Shown in pieces: positions 36,346 through 46,699 of a stretch of DNA of 64,000 bases (position 1 is its first letter; every line of letters starts with the position of its first letter). The stretch covers positions 62,001 to 126,000 of the forward strand of contig WNNJ02000861.1 in NCBI GenBank assembly GCA_012934845.2, read 5' to 3'. The stretch comes from Pomphorhynchus laevis. Its lineage: Eukaryota > Acanthocephala > Palaeacanthocephala > Echinorhynchida > Pomphorhynchidae. The position numbers and the translations under genes are program-made. The notes under the pieces were generated by a model, which was not told where the DNA came from, did not search any database, and was given only the letters and a program-made list of their open reading frames with translations.

Positions 36346-36555
36346 AATCATTCTTTCATCATATTTATACTTAGAATCTTTTTCTTTAGTATAACCGTAA
36401 TTTACCCGCCATAGATTATCAAACTCATTGATGTACTCGTTGAAATCAAATTGTCTTCTAATCGATGTATAATGGTCCAGGATTACTTTGATTCTGTATT
36501 CTTTAATCTTGAAATAATCACTGGTATGCCATGGTCTTGGAAATTCATTTTTATC
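36346..36555 (-). pseudogene. Unidentified open segment next to ribozyme repeat
   Basis: A minus-strand frame of about 68 codons without a start Met includes EFPRPWHTSDYFKIKEYRIK and QFDFNEYINEFDNLWRVNYG. It ends DERMIKLSN at 36346, just before family C-like LINE sequence in another frame. It sits directly downstream of the third hammerhead-bearing repeat. I recognise no family. Confidence 0.35.
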
Positions 36556-36710
36556 TTCATAAGTTTAAAGAGAGTGAGACCATTCCAAGTGAATTTCTTG
36601 TAAAACATGTAAGCCCGACGTGAAAGAATGACGAATGCCGTTTCGTCATCACCATGACTCATCAGTGCCAGGTCCCTCCCACTACTGGATGCAGAGGAGG
36701 ACTGACAGAC
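36556..36710 (-). repeat. Short hammerhead-carrying repeat, copy 3 (diverged)
   Basis: The same unit as at 28141 and 28466, with more changes and small indels. The flank after it (36740-36790, with tataacttcttttcag) resembles the spacer preceding copy 2 (28440-28466). The repeat is therefore longer than the ribozyme part. Confidence 0.65.
36630..36710 (-). ncRNA. Hammerhead ribozyme motif, copy 3 (core intact)
   Basis: The core CTGATGA (36665-36659), stem II GTCAT/ATGAC with loop GGTG (36658-36645) and GAAAC (36644-36640) are present. Stem I pairs TGTCAG (36707-36702) with CTGGCA (36671-36666), extended by CCTCC/GGAGG and a CTGC/GTAG helix. Compared with copy 1, pair 2 of stem I is G-C instead of G-U and pair 3 is U-G instead of C-G, so changes keep the pairing. 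The presumed cleavage triplet is GTC. Stem III is only two pairs here. Confidence 0.7.
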
Positions 36711-36714
36711 CTCA

Positions 36715-37770
36715 TAATATCTTCATAAGGCCTTTGTTTTTGATCTCTTCTAAATAGGCACATCGTGTATAACTTCTTTTCAGTTCTTGAATGAATAGGC
36801 TAAAGGGTAATGGTCTTTGTACACGATAACGATAAAAGCGCTTTTCTATATAAATAGAATGAGCAAATTGGATACATTTGTTATAATATTATATTCAATA
36901 AATTGAATGTAAAAACACTATTTAGAATTTTTATTGCTTTTTTACTAAGAAAAGGGTACTCATTTTTTACGGAAAGCCGAAACTTAGATTTCGATGACGA
37001 TGAATGAAATTTAAATTTGATAGTTTCGACAGATGAAAGGTCGATGAGGATGTGTATGAATCATGGGCAATTTCCTCTTAGTCATTGCACAGTACATAAT
37101 TCTGTATAATGTGGTTAAACGTAAAATATGAATGATATTTCAAAAGATCAATGCCGTTGATTTTTTTAAAGATAAACAAAAATAAAGTTTAATTTTTTCA
37201 TTTAAATGATAGCAAGTCGTACATTTTCTTTTTAAGCAACAACATGTGCATCTACAATGTTGTGATAAAAATGCTGCAAGTCGATCTCAGATTTTCTAAA
37301 ACTCAATAGTTTTTTCAGCTCAATCTTAGGCATCATGCTAGCTCCACAATATACTGTTGTTCGCATAATTTTCATGCGATGATTTATCCAACTCCATAAC
37401 TTCTGTGATTGTATATCATATATTCATATATGTGATATTTTATCGCATAAAATATCACATTTCGTTCTTTACGAAATGTGATATTTCGTAAAGAACGAAA
37501 TATTTTTTGAATTATTTTTCAGTTAAAAATAATGAGTCGTTCATTTTATTTTTTAAGCAACAGCATGTGCATCTACAATGTTGTGATAAAAATGCCGCAA
37601 GTCACGCATGTGCATATAAGGATAATTGGGATGAGAACTGCCGTGATTATAATAATAAGGATTTTGTTAAGAACTATGTAACCACTAAAAAGTTTTAAAA
37701 AGAAAAACATAGAGAAATAGAAAACAGAAAACAAAGTCCGTCCAGTCGTTGATGAAGTCTTCATTGTGTC
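36715..37770. other. AT-rich region with a duplicated segment and hairpins
   Basis: A segment of about 90 bases at 37207-37295 recurs at 37530-37615 (both with catgtgcatctacaatgttg). Between them lie interlocking perfect hairpins (see next entry). No gene is seen. Confidence 0.6.
37427..37502. repeat. Interlocking perfect hairpins
   Basis: atgtgatatttta...taaaatatcacat is followed by aatatcacatttcgt...acgaaatgtgatatt and tttcgttctttacgaaa...tttcgtaaagaacgaaa. Each arm can pair with the next, so the same DNA can form alternative stems. The pattern fits repeated template switching during replication. Confidence 0.75.
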
Positions 37771-37779
37771 ATGGCCTTA

Positions 37780-38042
37780 GGTCCAAAGGGTTCTTAGCCT
37801 TCCATCCAATCCAACACGCCGCTCTACGACTAAACAACTCGGGTGTCTTTCAATCTTCTAAAAATCCAATCGAGGCGAACAATGCTCGGTAATCGCGAGA
37901 TGAGGAGCTTGAGAAACCTTAGTCTTTCCTCAGAGGGACGTCCTCTTGAAATGAAGACTAATCCCGATATAGCCCAAGTAACCCAGAGGCGCACTTGGCT
38001 TTTCTCATTCAATAACAGATGCTGAGCCCGTTTCAGGGCCAC
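37780..38042 (-). pseudogene. LINE family B ORF2 C-terminus
   Basis: It reads MALKRAQHLLLNEKSQVRLW, then GRPSEERLRFLKLLISRLPS and RLDWIFRRLKDTRVV, showing how family B ORF2 ends. It is the reference for judging the altered end of the copy at 6680. Confidence 0.65.
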
Positions 38043-39400
38043 CTAGCTTTCTTCAGAATACTTTCGACATAGATGGTCACGGATTTTACGCGCAAGCGCT
38101 TTCTCGTAAATGGAGTTTAGGGATTTTTGAATCAAAATGGGCCGCAGAACTTTAGGACATGAAATCGATTTCTTTTTGTGTAAAAACACACGTCGGTAAA
38201 TATTTATGCCAGCAATATCGGACGAGGAGGCTAATGGCATTGTGAGGGCAACATCCTTTCTACTACTGTCTGTCAAAAGCTAGCAGACCCGAGTGGAGAG
38301 TGACACGTGGGTTCTGGATGTGCCCGGAAGTGCCCCCAGGAGTTTAGGATATCTGTAACGGATAGATCCCTACTCCTGAAGTCACACCAAGGCGGGATTG
38401 GTTGTGGAGATTGAGTGGTTCCATAATTATGTAAGGATAGTGACTCCTCTAAAACTTTGTCAAGGCCTATGCTACCAATCCAAACCAAAGCTCTATTCTT
38501 CCAAACGCTCGCCCTACCCTGCTCAGCTGGAACCTATATCTAGATCTTTAGTATTTATTCGAGAGGGTATGTCTTGCGGAAACAGAGAGATTGGGAGTGT
38601 GTAGCATTTTCGCGAAGACCTTGTGTTTTGTTGGTGCTTTTTACTACCTTTATAGGTATTCGAAAGCAACGCGTTGCTTGCGATGAGAGGTAGGATTTAA
38701 ATTCGACCAAACTCTCATTACCAATTCTATGGAAGTATTGGATAGCTGTCTTAAAGAAGCCACTCCGATGGGATCAAAGTGAAATCTTCATCTAAGCAAC
38801 ATATTTTCTTCTATTCTTCAGCAAATAAGGTCATGAGAGGTGGTCTGAAGTTGGCGCGACTGCTCAGTACAGATGAGTATCAACAACCACTTATTATGAA
38901 ACAGTAATATGTCGTGGAGAGAATAAGTTTTTGAGCAATGAAAGGTTGGGGAAGGTGGTTTGTGAATAAGATAATCGTTTGCATTGATCCAACGACCAGT
39001 TCTGTCGTTGAAGTCACTAAGTAACATGTCATAACCGCTACCCAATATACGATCCAGGTGGTCACGGTTCTTGTGAATTTTTCCTGGCCGAATATAGATA
39101 TTGGCTATTCTGATGCGTTTACCGCATTTACATAGTTATATAGCTAAACAAGAAGGGGTGGGCAAGAATAGTTTTATTAAGAGGGACGATCTTTAGGAGC
39201 ATTTAACTAGGATTAAAATACCCTTAGATGAAGATGAGTTAGAAGGAGTTGTGTACGGAGTAAAGTGGGTGTAAATTTGCTTAAGGATAAATCGTTTAAT
39301 ATTCTGGGGTAGACGGATAGACCGCGTCTCCTGAAGGACTATAACATCTAAATTTCTACCAGATAGAAAGCTAAGGGCAGAAGCACCTCCCGAATTTCAC
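38043..39400 (-). pseudogene. LINE family B ORF2 remnants
   Basis: Endonuclease traces include LGSGYDMLLSDFNDRTGRW near 39040. The RT N-terminal region (38276-38043) reads KKKSISCPKVLRPILIQKSL and IYEKALARKIRDHL. The conserved MVWIGSIGLDKVLEESL block lies at 38488. Many breaks are present and the palm is missing. Confidence 0.6.
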
Positions 39401-39474
39401 TTATGGATATTCATTGAAAATCGCTCTTAAATACTTTACATTGTGTTGATTTAGCTGGAGTGAGATGCCTCCTT

Positions 39475-40330
39475 CTAATCTGAACTTGTTGTGAGAAGGT
39501 TTCCCTTCCCACATCCAGCCGTACAAGTTAGAGACGCTTGCCTACGGGCGTTATCTTCATTTTGCGTCGTGACTCCATCTGCAAATCTCCATAGGTTTAC
39601 ATTCTGCTTTGCAATTGTAATAGGAGGCACTGTCTTGGAAGAAGACAGGATTGGTTTCTTGGAAGAGGAGGTGAATCTCTTCTTAGAATTAATGCTTGAA
39701 CAATTTGATTTTGCTCTCTTCTTTGAAGATGTCGCAACATGAAGAGAGATTATGGAAGGCATAGAGAGTGTATTTGGCAAACTGACAATCAGTAATTTAA
39801 TCGATCGTGTTGTTTCTCGTTGAAGTGTTCTAAAGAAGTTGAACATTTCGTCAAAATAAGGTACAGATGAGTTACACACCGAATTTACCGATGCATGGGG
39901 AGAGTAGACATTATTTTTTACTGTGTCTTCTCACATACCTTGAACGCATAACATCTTGATCACGCGGGATGTTCGAGTCCGCAATTCGTGCATTTTGGGG
40001 CTAGTTTGCATTGTGTGTAATGGACGGATTGATCAGATCTACACACTCCACATTTCTTCATCCTACCACATGTAGAGTTCCAGTGTCCCCACATGTGACA
40101 CTTGTTACAATGTGGAAATGTAAGATTGTCCGTACTTGCAATTGTAAAGTTTAGATTGCAACCCATAAAAGGATAGGATGCTGCATTAGACAGGAGATGA
40201 TCATTGTCCTCTTCGGTATTTGCGAATGCAGTAAGCAGTGTGGTCGTATTTGTTTTTAATAAATCTAATGTTTTGAAAGGAGTAACGCTTTTGATGCTCT
40301 GTGATATCTTATTTTTCTAGGTCGGAGATG
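39475..40330 (-). pseudogene. LINE family B gag remnants
   Basis: The zinc-knuckle frame (40166-39960) contains CNKCHMWGHWNSTC (CX2CX4HX4C), CGVCRSDQSVHYTQC and CTNCGLEH. A second piece (39879-39475) is serine/lysine-rich (SSKKRAKSNCSS). Frame breaks separate the pieces. Confidence 0.65.
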
Positions 40331-40509
40331 ATATTAGTAATCTTTACTGACGACGTAATAGGCTCCAATACTAGATAGAGTTCCTTTAGGAGAACAATTT
40401 TCTTTGAAGAACTCAGCAAAAGAAGTGGCTAAGCCCGAGGATACGAAGTAAATCATGTAGTAGCTATTCATCACTTTTGCAGAGTTAATCATAACTTTGG
40501 TTGTGAATT

Positions 40510-41290
40510 AATAAATTTTCAGATCCTGCTGTACACCAAGCATTTTTACTATGAAGACGACCCTGATGCGCGTCAGTTCTACCCTATTACGGGTGTGCCC
40601 AAAGGATCACCATTCTCTCCTATCTTGTATCTTGCCTCCATTAACCTCTTAAAAATAATTTAAACGTGAACAACGTCTAGTGGTGTACGCTGATGACACC
40701 ACAGCCCTGTTCACTGGACACAGTGAAAAGACGTAGTATCTGACATCAGCCGTTTCTTTCGAAAATTAAAAGACCAGTTAACCCTGTCCAATCTTATTTT
40801 AAACTCCGCCAAATCGCAGTTGGTAGTCTTCCATGGCGCCCCTGCAACAAAGCGAAAATTTAAGAGACTAGCACTCTCTGCTCTCTCCTCCATTTTGACT
40901 AATCAACCACTACCGACCTTCACGAGTCGAGTAAAGTACCTTAGGTTCACCGTTACGATAGACTGGTCGGCGAAAGCCGACCTGGATTGTCTTAAACGTA
41001 TCCTGAAGAGAGCTAGATGGGCTCTGAAACGGGCCCAGCATCTGTCATTGAAAGGGAAAACCCAAGTGCGCCTCTGGGGCACTTGGACTATCTCGTGATT
41101 AGTCTTCTTCTCTAGAGGACGTTCCCCAGAGCAAAGGCTTAAGTTTCTCGAGCTCCTCGTCTCTCGTTTACCAAGTATAGTCCGCGCCGACTGGATTCTT
41201 CGACGGGTGAAAGACCCCAGGTGATTCAGTCGGAAAGCGGCGTGTTGGGTTGGTTGGCGTCTTAATATTTATCGTTCTATTAAGATCGCG
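40510..41290 (+). mobile_element. LINE family B 3' fragment, plus strand
   Basis: A 5'-truncated copy in the opposite orientation to most others. It starts with the RT region (LLYTKHFYYEDDPDARQFYP and GVPKGSPFSPILYLA), then VVYADDTTALF near 40680 and the C-terminal frame 40820-41098 (VVFHGAPATKRKFKRLALSA, FTVTIDWSAKADLDCLKRI). The first 99 bases (40521-40619) are identical to 44515-44613. Confidence 0.7.
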
Positions 41291-41399
41291 TTGTAAATAA
41301 ACCTCCCACAAGTTAATGTAAGAGTAGTTTTCTCAGGCAGTAGCATAGGCAAGGCAATCATGAGAACAGAACTGTACGGCTAGAATGAAAATTCAAACA

Positions 41400-42005
41400 C
41401 AAAACCATCATGTGTAAAATGCAAAAGAGAAAGAGCAAAATGCTGTGAAAATGTGAAAGAGAGCTCGTACTTTGTAAGCAACTCTACAAAACACAAATAT
41501 AATATCACCAAACCAACCAGTTGTAAATCGAAAGGTATTGTATACAGTGCATCTTGTACAATGTGCAATGCTCAATACATCGGAGAAAGTGGTCTAACAA
41601 TGAACATTCGTTTAAACAACCGCCGTAGCGATCTAAACAGAGGATGCACGGAAAAAGATGCGGTAGTTCGACATTGCATAACACAACACCACACGAAAAA
41701 AGATGTATTTGAATACGTAGTAATTGAAAAAGACATACATGAAACTAAGAAGAGAAAGGCGATAGAGCAAAAATGGGTCGGACAATTAATGACAGATAAC
41801 TACCCTGGCATCAATGTGGAACATGTATACAAATTGAATGTCAACCATACAGGTATAACATAGAACTATTGTATACCCTCTCATTTTAAATTTTTCGTTT
41901 TTTTTTTCTTGTTTGTACTAAATGTTACTTGTGACTGAATTCTAGATTGAAAAAGCCATATATGGCGAAACGTTTTGAATAAAGTTAATATCTCTCTATT
42001 AAAGC
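41400..42005 (+). mobile_element. Penelope-like element, 3' end
   Basis: Carries the GIY-YIG gene and a 3' region with the motif tatatggcgaaacgttttga (41960), typical of PLE tails, ending near 42005. It is 5'-truncated, so the RT is absent. It directly follows the family B fragment on the same strand. Confidence 0.65.
41453..41863 (+). CDS. PLE linker and GIY-YIG endonuclease (136 codons, partial)
   Basis: The frame is open upstream to about 41390, where a Cys-rich linker (SCVKCKRERAKCC) is visible, so the Met at 41453 is not the natural start. The endonuclease reads KGIVYSASCTMCNAQYIGES: VY, C-x2-C and QYIG. RLNNRRSDLNRG (catalytic Arg helix), AVVRHCITQHH and EQKWVGQLMTDNYPGIN (catalytic Glu and the PGIN end) follow. 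The whole domain is uninterrupted. Family role: nicking target DNA for PLE integration. Without its RT it is a remnant, though the domain itself could still fold. Confidence 0.75.
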   Translation: MKESSYFVSNSTKHKYNITKPTSCKSKGIVYSASCTMCNAQYIGESGLTMNIRLNNRRSDLNRGCTEKDAVVRHCITQHHTKKDVFEYVVIEKDIHETKKRKAIEQKWVGQLMTDNYPGINVEHVYKLNVNHTGIT

Positions 42006-42093
42006 TGGTGTATTAATATTTATGACTATATATAATCATAAAAGTTTCGTTTGAATCGGTATTGCTCGAGATTGCGAATAGCAATTCTTTCCG

Positions 42094-42243
42094 TATATTT
42101 AAGTAAGAGTTCAAATCGAGCATATTCTTCAGTCTGCAAACTTTCGTCACTCCTAGACGGTCATGTGATAGCCGGCAGCCATGACCGTCTAGGAGTGACG
42201 AAAGTTTGCAGACTGAAGAATATGCTCGATTTGAACTCTTACT

Positions 42244-42251
<8 letters not shown>
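42094..42251. repeat. Perfect 72-bp palindrome beside (TA)n
   Basis: Arms 42094-42165 and 42180-42251 are exact complements around a 14-base loop. The right arm runs straight into a (TA)n tract (42247-42334). Such a hairpin would extrude readily in vivo. Confidence 0.9.

Positions 42252-42334
<83 letters not shown>
42247..42334. repeat. (TA)n microsatellite
   Basis: About 44 TA units between the palindrome and a ~440-bp repeat unit. Other tracts lie at 42857-42909, 43292-43328, 44023-44124 and 44618-44728 (the last slightly interrupted). All sit at borders of repeat units. Confidence 0.95.
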
Positions 42335-42336
<2 letters not shown>

Positions 42337-42797
42337 AATAGTTGCTAGGTCACACGAGGTGACTTTCGCATTGAAAACCAGCTACAGAATCTTTCCTTCA
42401 TGATATCCAATTCCATACACCCTGACTACTAACGGCACCATTGCCACAGCCGTTTTCGTTTCGCCCGCTTTTTGCCACATGTTGGTAGCCCCGGGCTCGT
42501 CAGAAGGCTGACTACCAACTCTTCACCTTTTGAAACTTGACACATCCGAGATTCGAGCTGTCGCTCTCCGTACTTTGGCTTGCGCTCTTGACTGCTAGGC
42601 TACGAATCCAGGATTACCAGATTTCACACAGTATATGAAACCTTCCATCATGATATCCAGAAACTGTATTGTCCGAGATGCTTCTCTGGCATGCTTATTA
42701 TAGATTGTTTCGTATGAGATCATGAAGATCGAATGAAATCGGTACTGGTGATCCTTTGATGGATCACCAGTATTGATCCTTCAATACATAAATAAGC
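42335..42797 (-). repeat. ~440-bp repeat unit, copy 1 (minus sense)
   Basis: On the minus strand it runs from tccatcaaaggatcaccag to gacctagcaactattcaat. It includes the boxes TAGCCTAGCAGT and AGCTCGAATCT, 43 bases apart, which match pol III A and B boxes at 11 of 12 and 8 of 11 positions. The start of the unit also forms one arm of a palindrome (42704-42764 with 42798-42858, one mismatch in 61). Confidence 0.7.
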
Positions 42798-42852
42798 ATC
42801 CATCAAAGGATCACCAGTGCCGATTTCATTCGATCTTCATGATCTCATACGA

Positions 42853-42899
<47 letters not shown>

Positions 42900-42913
<14 letters not shown>

Positions 42914-43180
42914 CGCATTCCTTTTGGAATCCTGTGAGAAATTCAGTGCCCTCGTAATCAACGGATACGCATTTGTGCCTTATATAAAGAATAACTAGAA
43001 GGTCCACACACGCAACAAGCCAGTAAAAACGCTTCTGCACCTGAGTTTCGTATAGCATCGTGAGGAATTGCTGGTGTCTTTATAGTTATCACAAAAGCAG
43101 TCGAAACGTACCCTAACCACTTCATCCGACTGACGATGACTGCTGGGTGGTTAGGATCGTCTCGGAGTGATACATTAGAC
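42900..43180. other. Unique segment between (TA)n tracts
   Basis: No recognised coding region. The end near 43085-43170 (minus strand cagtcggatgaagtggttag and gtacgtttcgac) looks like a PLE 3' end, but no endonuclease precedes it. Confidence 0.35.
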
Positions 43181-43288
43181 TGATAGAGCTGATGATCGAA
43201 GTCCAGTTATTTAGCAGCATTTTGGATTACTAATCAATCGTAGCCAGCTTTGGCTCCTGGACCACAGTTTCAAGCGATTTTTCGCAAT

Positions 43289-43294
<6 letters not shown>
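43181..43294. repeat. Inverted repeat, left arm (114 bp)
   Basis: Pairs with 44121-44234 with one or two mismatches and abuts a (TA)n tract on its inner side, as does the right arm. Together they enclose about 0.8 kb with a palindrome, a repeat unit and (TA)n. The layout resembles a foldback element. Confidence 0.8.
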
Positions 43295-43330
<36 letters not shown>

Positions 43331-43505
43331 TATGAGATCATGAAGATCGATTGGAATCGGGACTGGTGATCCTTTGATGGATTCTTATTTATGTAACGAA
43401 TAGTTGCTAGGTCACACGAGGTGACCTAGCAACTTTTCGTTACAAAAATAAGAATCCATCAAAGGATCACCAGTCCCGATTCCAATCGATCTTCATGATC
43501 TCATA
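43331..43505. repeat. 175-bp palindrome
   Basis: Arms of about 85 bases centred on gttgctaggtcac/gtgacctagcaac, with a few mismatches near taacgaatag/cttttcgtta. It joins the start of one ~440-bp unit to the end of another in inverted orientation. A further small inverted repeat of gttgctaggtcac follows at 43506-43575. Confidence 0.85.
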
Positions 43506-43575
43506 AGTTGCTAGGTCACACGAGGTCACCTTGTGTGACCTAGCAACGAGGTCACCTCGTGTGACCTAGCAACTT

Positions 43576-44022
43576 TTCGTTACATAAATAAGAATCCATC
43601 AAAGGATCACCAGTCCCGATTCCAATCGATCTTCATGATCTCATACGATAAAATCTATAAGAGACATGCCAGAGAAGCATCTCGGACAATGCAGTTTCTG
43701 GATATCATGATGGAAGGTTTCATATACTGTGTGAAATCTGGTAATCCTGGATTCGTAGCATAGCAGTCAAGAGCGCAAGCCAAGTAAGGAGAGCGACAGC
43801 TCGAATCTCGGATAAGTCAAATTTCAAAAGGCGAAGAGTTGGTAGTCAGCCTTCTGACGAGCCCGGGGCTACCAACATGTGGCAAAAAGCGGGCGAAACG
43901 AAAACGGTTGTGGCAATGGCGCCGTTAGTAGTTAGGTTGTATGGAATTGGATATCATGAAGGAAGGATTCTGTAGCTGGTTTTCAATGCGAAAGTCACCT
44001 CGTGTGACCTAGCAACTATTCG
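43576..44022 (+). repeat. ~440-bp repeat unit, copy 2 (plus sense)
   Basis: Complete unit on the plus strand. It includes a box reading tagcatagcagt (A-box-like) and agctcgaatct (B-box-like), then cttctgacgagcccggggct. It ends gacctagcaactattcgtta and then goes into (TA)n at 44023-44124. No ORF is conserved between copies, so the unit is probably non-coding. Confidence 0.75.
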
Positions 44023-44234
<212 letters not shown>

Positions 44235-44435
44235 CGGAGGTAGCTCCTCCTTTTCACGATTTAGAACAGTAAAATTACTAACCTTTATTTCTTCAGTTTG
44301 CATATTTGTTAAATCCTTTGATCGTCTGAACACACTCATGAAATTTCCTTGCCGTGAATGAACACAAATTCGCTAAAAGTTTAAGGTAACAATAAAGTCA
44401 AATAGTTTATGCATACATGATAGTGAGACCGAAAA

Positions 44436-44616
44436 ATGTTTTTGATCTCCATTCCCTTTGTGATCTCTTCTTTCAGATCCCTCGGGTTGCCTGCGAGAAC
44501 TGTGAACAAGGTGGAGATCCTGCTGTACACCAAGCATTTTTACTATGAAGACGACCCTGATGCGCGTCAGTTCTACCCTATTACGGGTGTGCCCAAAGGA
44601 TCACCATTCTCTCACA
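44436..44616 (+). mobile_element. LINE family B RT fragment, plus strand
   Basis: Reads ISIPFVISSFRSLGLPARTV and then LLYTKHFYYEDDPDARQFYP, ending within GVPKGSPFS where a (TA)n tract starts. The last 99 bases are identical to the start of the fragment at 40521. So one ancestral LINE segment is present twice, about 4 kb apart. Confidence 0.7.
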
Positions 44617-45172
<556 letters not shown>

Positions 45173-45440
45173 AATGGTTGCTAGGTCACACAAGGTGACT
45201 TTCGCATTGAAAACTAGCTACAGAATCCTTCCTTCATGATATCCAATTCCATACACCCTGACTACTAACGGCACCATTGCCACAGCCTTTTTCGTTTCGC
45301 CCGCTTTTTGTTACATGTTGGTAGCCCCGGGCTCGTCAGAAGGCTTACTATCAACTCTTCACCTTTTGAAACTTGACACATCCGAGATTCGAGCTGTCGC
45401 TCTCCGTACTGTGGCTTGCGCCATGTACGGAGAGCGCAAG
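45173..45440 (-). repeat. ~440-bp repeat unit, copy 4 (partial)
   Basis: Continues as copy 3 up to the B-box region, then turns into a small inverted repeat (45405-45440) and an inverted 40-base stretch of the unit end (45460-45508). No (TA)n tract is present, showing that the tract is not essential to the unit. Confidence 0.65.
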
Positions 45441-45509
45441 CCAAAGTACGCAAGCTAAGGTGTATAGAATTGGATATCATGAAGGAAGGATTCTGTAGCT
45501 GGTTTTCAA

Positions 45510-45660
45510 TTTTTTTAAAATAAAAATTTTCTTGATTACGAACATCATTACAATATTATTTTCCTGAAGAAGGCCACTAGTTGGTCGAAAGCTTGAATAA
45601 AACGATATCTTTGTGTTTCCGGTTTAACTTAAAATCCAAGTTTTAATATATACAAGTATC
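45510..45660 (+). mobile_element. PLE 3' tail fragment
   Basis: Contains cctgaagaaggccactagtt followed by cgaaagcttgaataaaac, a motif pair typical of PLE 3' ends (compare the complement at 46780-46800). No coding part remains. Confidence 0.4.
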
Positions 45661-45719
45661 CGTCAAAGGATCCCGGAGCTGATTTGAATAAATAATCTAA
45701 ACTATATATATTACGGCAT

Positions 45720-46031
45720 TAGTTCTATCGGGATCTGAGCTCTCCAGGCAATCCAACACGCCGCTCTCCGACTATCTCAATCTCCGAAGAATTTAATCGA
45801 GGCGGACTATTCTCCGTATTTGCGAGGTGAGGAGCTTGAGAAATTTTAGTCTTTGTTCAGAGGGACGTCTTCTTGAAAAGAAGACTAATCCCGAGATAAC
45901 CCAAGTACCCCAGAGGCGCACTTGGCATTTTCCTTTCAATGACAGATGCTAAGCCCGTTTCAGGGCCCACCTAGCTCTCTTCGAAATATGTTTGAGTATA
46001 TCCAGGTCAGCTTTCGCTGATCAGTTTACCG
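45720..46031 (-). mobile_element. LINE family B copy, 3' part (left of hAT)
   Basis: The 3' end and ORF2 C-terminal region of a family B copy. It is interrupted at 46031 by a hAT element; the remainder continues from 49345. The sequence tcagtttaccg at the break equals the uninterrupted target in other copies (cagtttaccgtaacgg near 7000). Confidence 0.8.
46024..46031. repeat. hAT target-site duplication, left copy
   Basis: gtttaccg. The right copy at 49345-49352 is gtttacca; the single difference lies at a CpG in the original target, so it probably arose by CpG decay after insertion. Confidence 0.85.
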
Positions 46032-46699
46032 CAGTGTTTCTCAAACTTTTTGGTGTCGGGGCGCACTTGTAAGATTCCATTTTTTTGGGCGCATTAAAAA
46101 TATGTAAAAAAATATTTTGATTACAAAAACTGAAAAAAATTAAAATAAATTTTTAAAAACTGTAATTAAATATATTTTAGTGAGAAATATGTGCTTGATG
46201 GTCATCGACCATATCTTCAATGTTAGGTCTTATATTTGAAAGGCAAACTCTCATTTCTTCATCAATTTTTTGAAGATTTCCCCCTTTTTTGGATTTTATT
46301 GTTGCGAGAGTTGAAAATCCTAGTTCACATAAATACGATGTTGAAAATTGTAACAAAATAGCAATCGCTTTTTTGAGATTTCCACATATTCGTCTTTTAT
46401 TGTTAGCCAAAATTCTTCGATAGATTTTTCCTCTAATTTTATCATTAATTCTCGATCAGAGGATATATCAGCCAGCTCCTCAAGCTCTTTCAGCATTAAA
46501 GACGTATCCTGTGAAGATTCAATAAAAGGATTTCTAATCCAATCGTACTGAGTAGTGTCAATTGATGGAAAGTAGTGCATAAATCTTAGAACTGATAAAT
46601 GAATCCCAATGATAGGGAGAAGTTCTTTTTCTTGTACTTCTTATAAGGGGAAAGATTTCAAGGCTGCCCTCCATTACTTTGTTCTAACAAATGTTTAAT

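Larger units (their letters stand above)
37770..40330 (-). mobile_element. LINE family B copy with internal deletion
   Basis: The minus strand carries gag (about 40330-39475), a junction, ORF2 endonuclease and N-terminal RT (39420-38046), then a direct join to the ORF2 C-terminus (38042-37780). About 1.2 kb holding the RT catalytic boxes is missing at 38042/38046 relative to the copy at 16190. Sequence 38046-39420 is almost identical to 49995-51330, so these two copies share a recent ancestor. Confidence 0.7.

Noticed and set aside
43740-43830. A tRNA gene at the A/B-box-like sequences
   Set aside because: The acceptor and T stems do not pair, and the sequence is repeated inside a longer unit; only promoter-like similarity remains.
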